This document shows, piece after piece, positions 1-10,300 of a stretch of DNA of 64,000 nucleotides. The stretch is from Ifrita kowaldi (lineage: Eukaryota > Chordata > Aves > Passeriformes > Cinclosomatidae): NCBI GenBank assembly GCA_013398055.1, contig VZRS01007670.1, forward strand, positions 1,384,385 to 1,448,384, given 5' to 3'. Below the pieces are notes generated by a model. The model worked only from the letters and a program-made list of their open reading frames with translations. It did no database searches and was not told the origin of the DNA. The first letter of the stretch is position 1, and each line of letters starts with the position of its first letter. The position numbers were made by a program, and so were the translations under genes.

Positions 1-620
1 GCCCACTGAATTGTCTTTAGCAAGGCCTTGGACATATAGTCCTTAAAGCCAAATTGACAAGATATGGACTGGATAAGTACATGATAAGGTGAATAGAAAA
101 TTAGCTGGACTGTCAGGCTGAATTGGTAGTGATCAGTAGCACAAAATCCAACTGGCAGTCAGTTAGTAATGGATCTGCACTGAGGCAAATAGAGTTTATA
201 TGTTCATTAATGATCTGAGTGATGCAATAGAGTGGAGAGAGTACACTCTCCCTGAATTTATGCAAGATACAGAATTGGGTGGAGAAACTGGCACACTGAA
301 CAGGAGAGCTGCTGTGCGAAGGGATGTCAATAAGCTGGAAAATTGAACTGAAAAATCTTCATGAACTCCAGCAAAAGTAAATACAAATTTCTCTTCCAGA
401 AAAAATCCTTGTCATCCTGTTCGGCAAATAACTGCATCTAGCAATGGGATCCCCAGCACAAGAAGGACATGGGCCTGTTGGGGTGAGTACAGAGGAGGGA
501 CACCAAGATGATTAGAAGGATGGAGCACCTCTCCTGCGAGGAAAGATTTTGAGAACTGGGTTTGTTTAACTTGGAAAAGAGAAAGCTTTGGGGTGACCTA
601 ATTGCAGCCTTCTGTAGAGG
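1..620 (+). mobile_element. CR1 LINE fragment, reverse-transcriptase region (cut by left window edge)
   Basis: The text follows the avian CR1 ORF2 order: the 'SKAFD' region at about 20-40, the 'ENWL' and 'ISGTKS' region at 95-150, the 'FINDL' region at 200-225, and the polymerase active-site region near 255-280. There the usual FADDTKLGG-like motif is decayed to a form reading roughly FMQDTELGG. It then jumps at about 400-450 to the C-terminal end of ORF2 (the 'MEHLSCEE...LFNLEKRKLWGDLIAAF'-like stretch at 520-620). The block between has been deleted, and the element lacks its 3' UTR. Stops and frameshifts mean it is dead. It must begin left of base 1. Family assignment is from recalled CR1 consensus. 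Confidence 0.85.
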
Positions 621-1109
621 ATCAGACTCAAGCACTTTTTGTCTCAAACATTCTCGCTGTTATGACAGGAAATATGTGGTCAGAGCAGAGCGTCTTGCAG
701 AGGTGGGGCTGCACTGTTCTGAGCCAAGTTCCTGCTCCACCTTGAGACCCGCGCTCAGACTCCCCTCTCTGTGCCCTCCGTACTCACTTCCTTGGGGAAG
801 GTCTGGCTGTGCATATGTGAAAAAAACAGTGTGAAAAGTGTAGCTTACGTAAGAGATGTGCATCAGATGAACTATAAAGGAGAGAGGAATGGGCCCCCTC
901 ATTCTCGTTTCTTTGGCTCTCTTTTTCTTCTATTTCTTCTCTCTTTTTCTTTTGCTTTCTCTGTCTTGAAGCCCCAGCTCCAGACGTGGCAGGACGAATG
1001 CAGGATCTAAGGACTGGTGACATTCCTTGCTTTCTGCCCTTGTTTTGCCTGGGCAAAGCACAGCTATCTCAATGTGAGAGACTAGAAGGACTGCTGGTTC
1101 CAAACATTT
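621..1109. other. Unassigned moderately GC-rich stretch with a pyrimidine tract
   Basis: No gene is supported. The stretch is richer in G+C than most of the window and holds a long C/T tract at about 900-965 (repeated TTTCTTC-like units). It sits between a CR1 relic and an LTR-like block, so it may be further decayed repeat, but I cannot name a family. Open frames here overlap on both strands and look like shadows of base composition. Confidence 0.4.
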
Positions 1110-1636
1110 CATGTGTGGAGCAGGGGAAGGGACAGGTCAGGCCTTGCTCTGGTGAGGCAGTGCCCTGCTCTGCACACCCCACCCGCCCCGGGCCTGTATC
1201 CCAACCCTGCAGTAGCCACCAATCCCTGGCATAGCAGAGGCAATGCTCCACACCTGCCTCTGGAGCCCCTAACCCAGCTCCTGAGTGGCCACCTGAAAGG
1301 AAGTCCCACCTGGGGAAAGGGCCCAGGAAAGCTAAAGGGTATTTAAACTAAAGCATGAGGCAAGCACGTGTCTTGCCCCTACCATTCCTTGGATGTGTAT
1401 GTCAGCTGAGACACTGCTAGAACTCCAGAGTGGTAGCTATATTTATCCTTTTCTGTGTCTTTTCTCTCTTTCTTCTTCTAATTCCCTCTGAGCAACTTAA
1501 AATCAGATGGATTTGGAGTTTCCTAAGTTGAATGGTCTAAGTTAATGCTTTGTGAAATGTTTTATGTTGGTTGAGTGCTTCTCTAAACTTTTGCCACAGT
1601 TCTCTCTGAAGTTGCCAGTAAAAATTTGGGACTTCA
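1110..1636 (+). mobile_element. ERVL-type LTR, probable, degraded
   Basis: The order of signals resembles avian ERVL-class LTRs: a GC-rich U3 (1130-1330), a TATTTAA box near 1339-1345, a C/T-rich tract (about 1445-1490), then an AT-rich U5-like part with the 'gttaatgctttgtgaaatg' stretch. A possible TG start lies near 1111. No target duplication was found, and the right end abuts CR1 sequence. Orientation comes from the position of the TATA-like box relative to the pyrimidine tract. The exact limits are uncertain, and the family name rests on memory of bird LTR consensus. Confidence 0.5.
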
Positions 1637-2086
1637 CTTGGAATACTGCACCAGGCTTTGGGCACCTAAATACCAGAGAGACTGGACATACTAGAACAAG
1701 TCCGTCAAAGGCCACCCAGATGTTCAGGAAGCTGGAACACATGACATATGAGGAGAAGCTGAGATAACTGGGCCTGTTAAGTGGTGAGAAGACTGAGCCA
1801 AGGAGACACTGCTGTCTATAATGGCAGAGCAAAAGACAAAGCCAGGAGCTTTCTGAGTGGTAGAGCGGGAGCAGGGGTAAACAATGACATGAGTTGCAAT
1901 ATGAGAAATTTCAACTCAACATAAGGAAATTAAATTTTGTCATTAAGACGGTCAAACACTGAAACAGGTTGCCTGTGTAATCTCCATCACTGGAGAGATT
2001 CAAAATATCCTGGTCTGAGGAGAAGCCTAGACAATAGTACCTCTGGAGGTCCCTTCCTAGCTGCGTTGTTCTGTGTGTCTATGACC
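1637..2086 (+). mobile_element. CR1 LINE fragment, 3' part of ORF2 and start of 3' UTR
   Basis: It carries the 'tggaatactgcaccaggctt' block (the CR1 'LEYCVQF' region), then 'cacatgacatatgaggagaa' (the 'EHMSYEEKLR' region) and later 'gaaacaggttgcctgtgtaa', a decayed form of the CR1 'caggctgcccag' region. It ends in the 'ctggaggtcccttcctagct' 3' UTR block. Several indels and stops make it nonfunctional. It is a second CR1, distinct from the one at 1-620, and the LTR-like block separates them. Confidence 0.85.
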
Positions 2087-3197
2087 TACGTGAATAATTG
2101 ACAGAAAAATCTGCCAGCGAAATGAAGCAGATTGCTGTTCGAAAAAGACCAAACTCGTCCCCATAATCTGAATGTGTATTTTTCATGCATAGCATCAGTT
2201 CCTAGGCCATATACAAAGAAAAGCCAAAGAAGAAGTGAGTCTGGTGTGTTACCCTTTCCAACAAAATCTTGTTTATGTTTTGAGTGTATATACCATTATT
2301 GAGTGAGGAATGGGGAGAAGAACCAAAAGACCACCAAACTCTCATTACTAATACCAGCTGTATCATTGGATGAGACACCCCTATACCTAGAAGGGTGATA
2401 CAAAAAAACCTGCTAAATTTCAGCATCTCAGCAAATGGCTTGAATCTAGCAGTGTTGACAATAGAGGTGAGTAGCATTTTATCTGGATAGTTTATATTTA
2501 GACTCCTTCCTAGTTTTAACCTTGGAGTTACCTCCATTCTTTTTCCGTGTCCACTGACTTTTGCTTATTCTGAGTCAAACATTACATCTGTTGCTCATCA
2601 GTGACTCTGAATCACTTTTTACATCCAACATTAGCGTATAATCCTCCATCCATTTGCAACATTTTTGGCTTAATCAAAATATTTTCCAATATCCAGGAAA
2701 TCTTCCATTCCCTGATTTGACATTAAATAGACTTTGGGAGAAAGGCTACTGCCAAGAAAAAAAGATAGAAAGCTCAAACCAGGCAAATTGTTTCTGTCTT
2801 TTCCAGACCCATTTGAACCAAAGAGTACTTTTTTCAGCATAGCAGCCAATCTGACGCAAAATGACAAGACCGAGTTACAAACATTTGAAGATAAGTTTAT
2901 CTCAATGCCCTACAATCTGTAAGTAAAAAACTCAGGATTTTTGAGGCTTTTTTGGAGAATGAACATCTATAGAACTGTGAATATAACTTGGCTAAACAAC
3001 AGCAGTAGATTGGCAGCTGATAAGCCAGTTAATTTAACCTTGCTATATTCAGCCAATATTGAAGTATGTTCAAAATGGTAAGGGCAAACATTATCAACTG
3101 TTAACTTTTCCTATCATTTCCCCATACAGTAATGTAACTTTCTCATCAGCATTGCAATTCTTTTTCCTAATCAAATGAACTTTTCCCTAATATAAGT
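2087..3197. other. Anonymous AT-rich DNA between CR1 fragments
   Basis: No repeat family or gene is recognised. A 111-codon open frame on the minus strand (2202-2537) has no recognisable domain and no start context that sets it apart from chance. The only item of note is the acceptor-ORF-donor block at 2807-2918, listed separately. Confidence 0.5.
2807..2918 (+). other. Candidate internal exon (acceptor, open frame, donor)
   Basis: A pyrimidine-rich tract ending in CAG (2787-2806) is followed by 112 nt. One frame stays open from edge to edge (37 codons, including PFEPKSTFF near the start and FISMPYN near the end), and the block then meets a perfect GTAAGT donor at 2919-2924. Phases would be 1 at entry and 2 at exit. 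I do not recognise the peptide. Such blocks arise by chance several times in 64 kb of AT-rich DNA, and no neighbouring exon with matching phase is convincing, so this is a lead and not a gene call. A noncoding RNA exon is also possible. Confidence 0.22.
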
Positions 3198-3353
3198 TGC
3201 GGATGTCCCATCCATGAAGTGTTTAAGGCCAGGTTGGATGGGACTTTGAGCAATCTGGTTTAGTGGAAGATGTCCCTGCCCAGAGCAGTGGGGCTGGAAC
3301 TAGATGATCTTTAAGATCCCTTTCAACCCAAGCCATTCCATGGCTCTGTGATA
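3198..3353 (+). mobile_element. CR1 LINE 3' terminus
   Basis: It matches the CR1 3' UTR end: 'ggccaggttggatgggactt' (3229 on), 'agatgatctttaagatccct' (3302 on) and a final 'ctctgtgat', the decayed form of the terminal ATTCTATG-type octamer. The element is 5' truncated, as is normal for target-primed insertion. Its 3' end touches the CR1 ORF2 block that follows. Confidence 0.9.
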
Positions 3354-3835
3354 ACCTGCCACTTCTCCAAGTGGAGAGGAGGGAAGCTGGTGAGGAGAGA
3401 TGTTATGCTGGACCTTGTTCTCACCAGCAAGGAGGAACGGGTAAGGAATGTGAAGCTCAAGGGAAACCTTGTCTACAGTGACCATGGAATGATGGCATTT
3501 GATATCCTCAGGGCAGTGAGGATGGTGCGCAGCAAGCTCAGTACCTGGGACTTTGGGAAAACAGACTTTGGGCTCTTCAGGGACTTGCTTAGTAGAATAT
3601 TGCGAAATAAAGCCCTGGAGGGAGGAAGGGACAAAGAAAGCTGGTTGATAATCAACTATCACCTCCTCCAAGATCAGCAGCAATGCAGCCCAGTGAAGGG
3701 AAAATTGGGAAAAAAGTTCCAGGAGACCTGCATGGATAAACAAGGAGCACCTGGACAAGTTCAAACACACAAAGGGAGCCTACAGAGGTGGAAGCAAGCA
3801 CAGGTAGCCTGGGAGGAATAGAGAGATGTTAGCCC
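3354..3835 (+). mobile_element. CR1 ORF2 fragment, endonuclease C-terminus and linker, still open
   Basis: A 157-codon open frame (3348-3821) reads as the CR1 ORF2 segment joining the APE-type endonuclease to reverse transcriptase. It has LDLVLTSKEE, then SDHGMM (the SDH motif that closes the endonuclease active site), DFGLFRDLL, ALEGG, ESWL and finally a WKQAQVAWEE-like end. No reverse-transcriptase motifs follow, since the match stops near 3835. The frame has stayed open by luck or fairly recent age, but there is no ORF1, no polymerase and no 3' UTR, so it is not a gene. Lacking its 3' part, it cannot be a simple 5'-truncated insertion. It was probably broken by later insertion or deletion. 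Confidence 0.85.
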
Positions 3836-4271
3836 TGTGAATATTACATTTGGTAAGAGATCTAGCAAGCACATGCGGTCACTGAGTAACAGACACCAGC
3901 CCTTTATGTAATACAGGTTTGTTTGGATTAGGAGAAATGGTTGTATAGCTGTAATTAATACATATAACAGTTTTTACTAGACCAGTTGCAGTAATGTTAA
4001 CACTCAAATTAATAAAGAAAGCATTAAAAATACCCTCAAATTATTAGTTAAGAAATTAAATAAATAATTTTTCTTTGGTGTTCTATTCACCCTTCCAACC
4101 TATATGTCTCTGGGACCTCAGAAAAGTAGTAACAGCTTTTCTCAAATAAGGAGATGGGAGGTTACTAATCAGCATCCCAGGGTCTGTGCCAGGATGAATG
4201 CAAAAGTAGTGGTATATGTGGTTTATGGCTAGCTGAACTGCCATACGCATTTTTTCCTTTTCTCCCTCTCT

Positions 4272-4274
<3 letters not shown>
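3836..4274. other. AT-rich spacer leading into a T run
   Basis: No gene or repeat family is recognised. The right end (about 4250-4274) is a C/T-rich tract (TCTCTC) that grades into the long T run. Confidence 0.5.

Positions 4275-4317
<43 letters not shown>
4275..4317. repeat. Poly-T run of 43 bases with an N close by
   Basis: It is an uninterrupted T homopolymer flanked on the left by (CT)n. A single N follows at 4333. The N probably marks an unresolved base or a minimal gap where reads could not cross the homopolymer. Open frames reading through here are artefacts. Confidence 0.95.
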
Positions 4318-4333
4318 CTCTTCTACTGAAACN

Positions 4334-7300
4334 TCTAGGGATAGTCCTCATGGCAAAGACATCAGAACACTGATAGCTCAGTAAAAACCCCCCTATCTTC
4401 TGCTTGAGGGAGACAGTAGTTATGATACTTAAGAGAAAAAGTGAAACAGTAAAAGAGTGAATACAACGCCAAAGAAAAGAGATACATATCAGAATGTTTA
4501 GTACAGCAGTCTCAGCTCTGTTATTAACCATACCTTTCTGTAAAAATTAGATAGTTTACACTTCTGTAACTCCACCAATAACAATACTTGTTTTGTTTGA
4601 ATTAGGTAATTACTGTTCAAATTAGATTAATATTAAGATCTTGCCTTTTATATGTCCTTGCACCCATAGTAAGACATTTGGTGTAAGATTTACTGGATGT
4701 GTCTAAAGACAGAATATTTCTCAAGGCCCATAAAGGCCAGCTTCTTGTCTCTATCCCTTGTATGCAAATGACACCAAAATGCTCATATATACTTTAGGGC
4801 AGACTTTGTCAGAGACAAGTATATTCAGTTCACCCAAACTAGAATTGTAATGTACTTCTGTGATATGTTCAAGTATGAATCCAATATCTTAAATGTGTTT
4901 TTTCCACTCCGTCAATAGGACAGTCTACACCTTATTTTCTCTCACAGGGAACTGATTTTTTTCCCCAGAATTGTGTAAAAGTTTGAGCTAAAATATTCAC
5001 AAGAGTAATAAAATTCAAACTTTAGCTAAAACTATGGATCAGAATACCACAAGGGTGGGGGTGGTTTCATGTAGTGGTTTGATTCCTCTCTTCTGAATCT
5101 CTAACTAATTCCAGAAGGTATCTAAAATCAATAGTGCATGGTTTAAAATACAGATGTCTCTAGGTCCCTGGTTTGAACTACTCTAGTCTCAAGAAACAGA
5201 TGCACATTTTACTGTCAGACTGCCATTGGATATAAACAGAAGATACCCAGGGAAAAGTGATAGGGGCTACAACTTTCTCTTCTCTCACATAAACAACTTA
5301 AAAATGACTATACATTGGGTGCCATCAACTAATCCACTGTTTATCACCCTCTGACTGTAGGCAGGAACTAATGCTGTGGGGAAAGTGTGTGAAACAGAAA
5401 CATTATAGGATGATTTCAATGGTGCAACCTCTAGCTGCTGTCAATTAGTAGTCGAGAAGCTTACAGAACCTTATGCTGCACATGAATGATCGTGTGAGTT
5501 TCCTTACACATTTGCTTTCTTGCCTGCAGAAGAGGCTAGTTTCAAAAGAATGCATGGAGTTCCTTCGTTTGAGATACCCTTTGTTTTTGTGAATAAAGTT
5601 CTATTATGTGAGAGAGATATCTAGCCATTAGTCTTTGGGTAAAGGTGGGTTAATCCTTTGGTTATTCTGACAAAGAATAAGTTCTTGTCCAATCTTAAAA
5701 ACCAGCCTTTTGTTCTGAACTCTTGGTGGGTGCACCAACAGTGGAACATGAGTGAAAATCACATTCAAACACACTGTTCACTGACAAAATGTACTTGAAT
5801 AACAATATTATGATTCAGCTGAAGTGTTTTTAAAGACCACTGTTTTAAGGCAGATTACAATTTAAGGTTCCCTGTCATGCGCTGAATATTACTAAAAATA
5901 CTTGTCTCTGTCTTCTCATAAGTATTATTGAAACAGTCTTAGAAGGATAGGTATCTAATTTTAAAAAGGCATTTTTTCACATCTGTGTATTAAATTGATA
6001 TGAATACCTCTGAAAGATTTACTAAAAAGAATGCTTTTTCTTAGAAAAATTTTAAATACAGAAATTTTTGCTTCAGAAGCCTATCTCTTGACCATGGATC
6101 TGGTCTATATTATAAATGAGGGTCTCTTTTTAAAAAGTTGACATGTTTATTTTTAATTCTGTTTTGACTTTTAGATTTTCAAGAAATAAAAAGTTTATAT
6201 TTTGAATATATAAAAATTACATTTTTTGATAAAAAAAAATAAAGGAGCAAAAAGAAATAATCAAAATTTAAAAAGTAACATGAGCTACAAAACATAATGA
6301 AAAGCAGCCATAAGGTGAAACAGTTGTACATATCACAACACTCTATGAAGTCAATGAGACTTAGCATATTTCAGAAATTAAATGATGCTACGAACATTCC
6401 CAGACATTAGAACTTATTTGTCTACATTGTAAAGATGTTAGAATTGTCCCTGATATGATTTTGACACAAGCCAACTATCCCTATCCCAGAGAAATCCTGG
6501 ATGGGTTTCTGAAATTTGTGCTTCATGTTCAATAGTGGCTCACCTCACCTGAATTCCTCCCCACACATTCACATACAGAATAATGAGTGTATTCACACAG
6601 AAATAAAGATAGAAATTAAGTTCAATGAGAAGACAGGACAAACCATGCAGGGCTCAGGCAGCTCAGTGTACTGATCAGCTACAAGCTTAAAAAGGACTGG
6701 CTGCTTTTATTCCTCTCTCTCCACTTTTCCAAACTTGTCCCTCCCTTGGCCTACCCTGGTCTTTTCCATCATCTAACCCTTTCCCTGAAAAATCCATGAA
6801 AAATCCTGTACAATCTCAACTATTCCAATGTCGTAACCTCCCCTTAGATGCATTTGGTCAGTAATGATTTGAATAGCATTCTGGAGACAGCTTCTTCTAG
6901 TGAATCGTCTTAGTGGGTTTTGGAATAAAGACAATGACCTAATCATTCAGCTATGATGGTCTTAAGAGTAGTTGATTTTGGTTATCTGGGTTCCCCACTT
7001 TGTCATTGTTTCTCTGGTCACCGAGTGGTCATCGGTTTTTTGTTTGTTTGTTTGAATTTTCACTAGCTAGACACCCTAATAGTAACCTTTACAGCTAGGT
7101 GTTGGATAAATCCTGACAATAAAATGTAAAACAAACATCCAGACTAAATATTCTGCCCTATCATAAGCCACAACTGCAGGGCTGTAATAATGTTTTCTGC
7201 AATACAGATCTGAATACTCTTGATAATATAAAGGCAGAAGTGAATATTCAGTTACTTCACTAAAGCTAAGACTTAGGTTACACAACAAAGGATAGAAATT

Positions 7301-10300
7301 GTCTTTACTACATCCCTGAATATTATAGGTAGAGACACACAATGAAAAAATGTTAATTTTATGGATTAATAATTCTATTATTAAAGCACTGGAGGTTAAT
7401 AAAAATCTCCTGAATATAAATTATCAGGATCACTTCCTTTCTTTAACTACTTTCAAAATTTGTCCTCCCTGTTGAGAACATGTATTGCTAATTTGAGTGT
7501 TCTGTCTTCTTTTGAAGACAAAACAGCCTGTTCATTACACATAGGATACCCACTTCAAATAAACATGGAGTTCCAACAGAACTGACTTACACTTCTACTT
7601 GTACTTTAATGACAAAACGCGAATTTTAAATCATAATTTCATTTCTAAAGAAAAAGCCAAACTGAGTCCCATCAAACACTTTTTATGATGTAGATGGATT
7701 TTCTTATGATTATGACTTTTTTCTCCAATTTTAACTCAACCTTATTCTGCATTATTTTTTTCATTCTGCAATTTAAATCTTTCTGACATACAGAAGCTAC
7801 AAATGAAAAAACACATTTCTGTCTCTCTTTTGTATAAGACTCCAACATTGTTCTTGAGAATAAGTCCACTTTATTTCTGAAATTCCATGGAATGACCTTT
7901 TCCTGTGAGAAACAATTCTTCACCTTTGGTTAACCAAACATGGTGACTATGATGGTGGGAGAAAAAAATACTGTACGCCTTCTGGAAAACCCTAAACAAG
8001 AACCTGAATTATTAGCACAGCTGTGTTTCAGTGATGTTGGAATCAAATTTTTTTTCACTTGCAGTATCAGCTTACCTGTTAGTGTTCTGTTCTCCCACTT
8101 CAGTGAATGGTTTCACTCCACAGAATTGCTTAAATCTGAATAATCCAAGTGCATAAATGTCTGGATTTATTTATTTAATTATTTTTTTTTATAAAATAAA
8201 CACAGATTTACTCTGTCTCTCAAGAACACTTCACAATAATTGTATTTTTCATTACTGGAATGCTTTCTTTTATTACTTCTGTACTTTAGCCTACTTGAAT
8301 ACTTTCCAGTACTTCATATTGAAATATGTAGAATCACATAGTGGGATTTGCTAGTCACTGGACACTAATTATCATTTGATATTATTAATCAGCAGAATTT
8401 AAAAGCAGTGAGAAAAAAATAGAAAAGGACTCTTCAAGGCTTTTGTTTCTGTTGGCTATAGAGAAGTTAACTTCTAGGAAACTCAGTTTCACAATAATGC
8501 ACAGATCATGTTTGTGCATTCAGGGTCGTACCTGCGCTACAGAATGACACGCTCTGCACAAAGCCTGTTTGCAGTGGTAATTTACAGGTCTGCTGGTTGT
8601 AAAGACCTAATCATGCAAACTCTTTATGAGGATATTCTCAGTGCCTTCCTCAAACAGTGAAACATAGCCCTTAACCCTTGATGGCATAAGAACACTGATG
8701 AACTAGGCCTGGATAGCTGTGTAAAGCTTAGTATTGATATTTTTTCCAAGAGTGTAAAGTGGTACTGGTCACACAATAAATTAAAAAGTCAATTCAGAAT
8801 GCAATATTTTTTCTTTATACTTTCTTTTGTAACTTTGAAGAAGCAGGAGGCTAGATCTATATATCTTAATCAGGTGAACCATTTCTCCTCAATAGTTGAT
8901 TAATAGATGTAGCTAGAATGACATAAGGTTTACTCTCTGAAACAATTTTTTTCATTCTGTTAACTGGTTTAGATAGCCTTCAATATCCTATAATTTTGAA
9001 AAGAAAATGTGATTTGAAAATATGTTCTCTATCAGAGCATTAGCATGTTTTTTACAATGTTTTAAAGATGGAAAAATAGGAGACAACAGACTCAAGACAA
9101 TTATATTTCTATGAATTTAAGAAGAATAAACTTGAACACTAAATGAACTTACTGAACACAAAAAACAGAATTAAAAATTCAAATTTGAAATTTTCAAATT
9201 ACTGTAATGTTCCAAACTTTTATTTACTTTCAATTTGATATATTTCTTCTGCTGTTTCTTCTTTTGAAATCTCAGCTATATTTTGCAAACCTTTGTAAAC
9301 ACCCTCATCTTCAACTGGATGCAGTCAGAATCCTTATAAGTTTTGAAAAATAGATTTCTTTCAGAAGTATTCCATTAAACCCTTAGAACAAATTGCATGA
9401 AATTAGGGTCATGTTTAATAAATTATAGGTTGTTAATGACCTTAATTTCTCCTTATTTCTGTGTGCTGAACATTGATTCTGTAGCCTGTGATCGCTTTAT
9501 TCGGTGTGCTAAGGTTACGATACGGTGCCAGAAGCCTTAAGGGATTAAAAGCATGGTGAGGAAAATGGTAAATGTTATGTGATCTTTGAGATCCATCACA
9601 CAGATATCTCTTATATGTGACTTGGCTGCATATCAATGCAAAGCATGGATCCATTCTCTCAGTTATGGGAGAGGAAAATCTAGAAACTATATATTTTTAA
9701 ATTATTATTAATAGCCGTTTCTCCTTGGTTTATTTGTTTTTTTCTTCCTAGTATAAAAGTAGCTCACACTTTGACTTTGTGACATCTAATTCAAGTGTTG
9801 GAAATCTTCTGAACTCCGTTTTTTTATAGGTGATGAAGGTACAAGAAGGAGCTACAAGAAAGACAAATACCTGGAGTCTCAGAATAGCAGCTGAGTAAAA
9901 ATACACTGTGTACAGTGATCCAGGACAAGTCTCTAACATGATAATCAGACTGAATAAGGCCAGCTTAAAACCAGTAACAGAGTAAATGGTGTGTTAGGAT
10001 AATAGGGTGCTGACAGGATGGATGCCCTGCAGCTGAATCTCTCTCTTCTTCCTGGAAGATTTTGTAATGGAGAATTAAGCATTGTCTACCTCAGGCTTAC
10101 TCAGTCAGAATGTATTTCTGCAGATGAAGCTGCTGATATGACAAGTAAAGGCGCAGGGATAAGTCTTATAAAGCCTCAGTGCTTGCAGGCATGAGTCCCT
10201 GCACACTGAGCAGGCAGGGTCAGTGCTGTATCCTCTAGACAGTAAAAAATAGAAAAGACTATGTAGGTATAGAACAATAGTTGATAGAAAAATAAATCAA

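Noticed and set aside
2202..2537. 111-codon minus-strand frame
   Set aside because: No recognisable domain or transcription signal, and frames of this length are expected by chance in 64 kb.
3300..3770. 156-codon minus-strand frame opposite the CR1 ORF2 piece
   Set aside because: It is the antisense shadow of the CR1 3' end and ORF2 segment, whose sense frame has recognisable endonuclease motifs.
5529..5611. Strong acceptor (tgctttcttgcctgcag) followed by short open frame and AATAAA, resembling a terminal exon
   Set aside because: The AATAAA is not followed by a clear GT-rich element, the frame is only about 20 codons, and its phase does not fit the upstream candidate.
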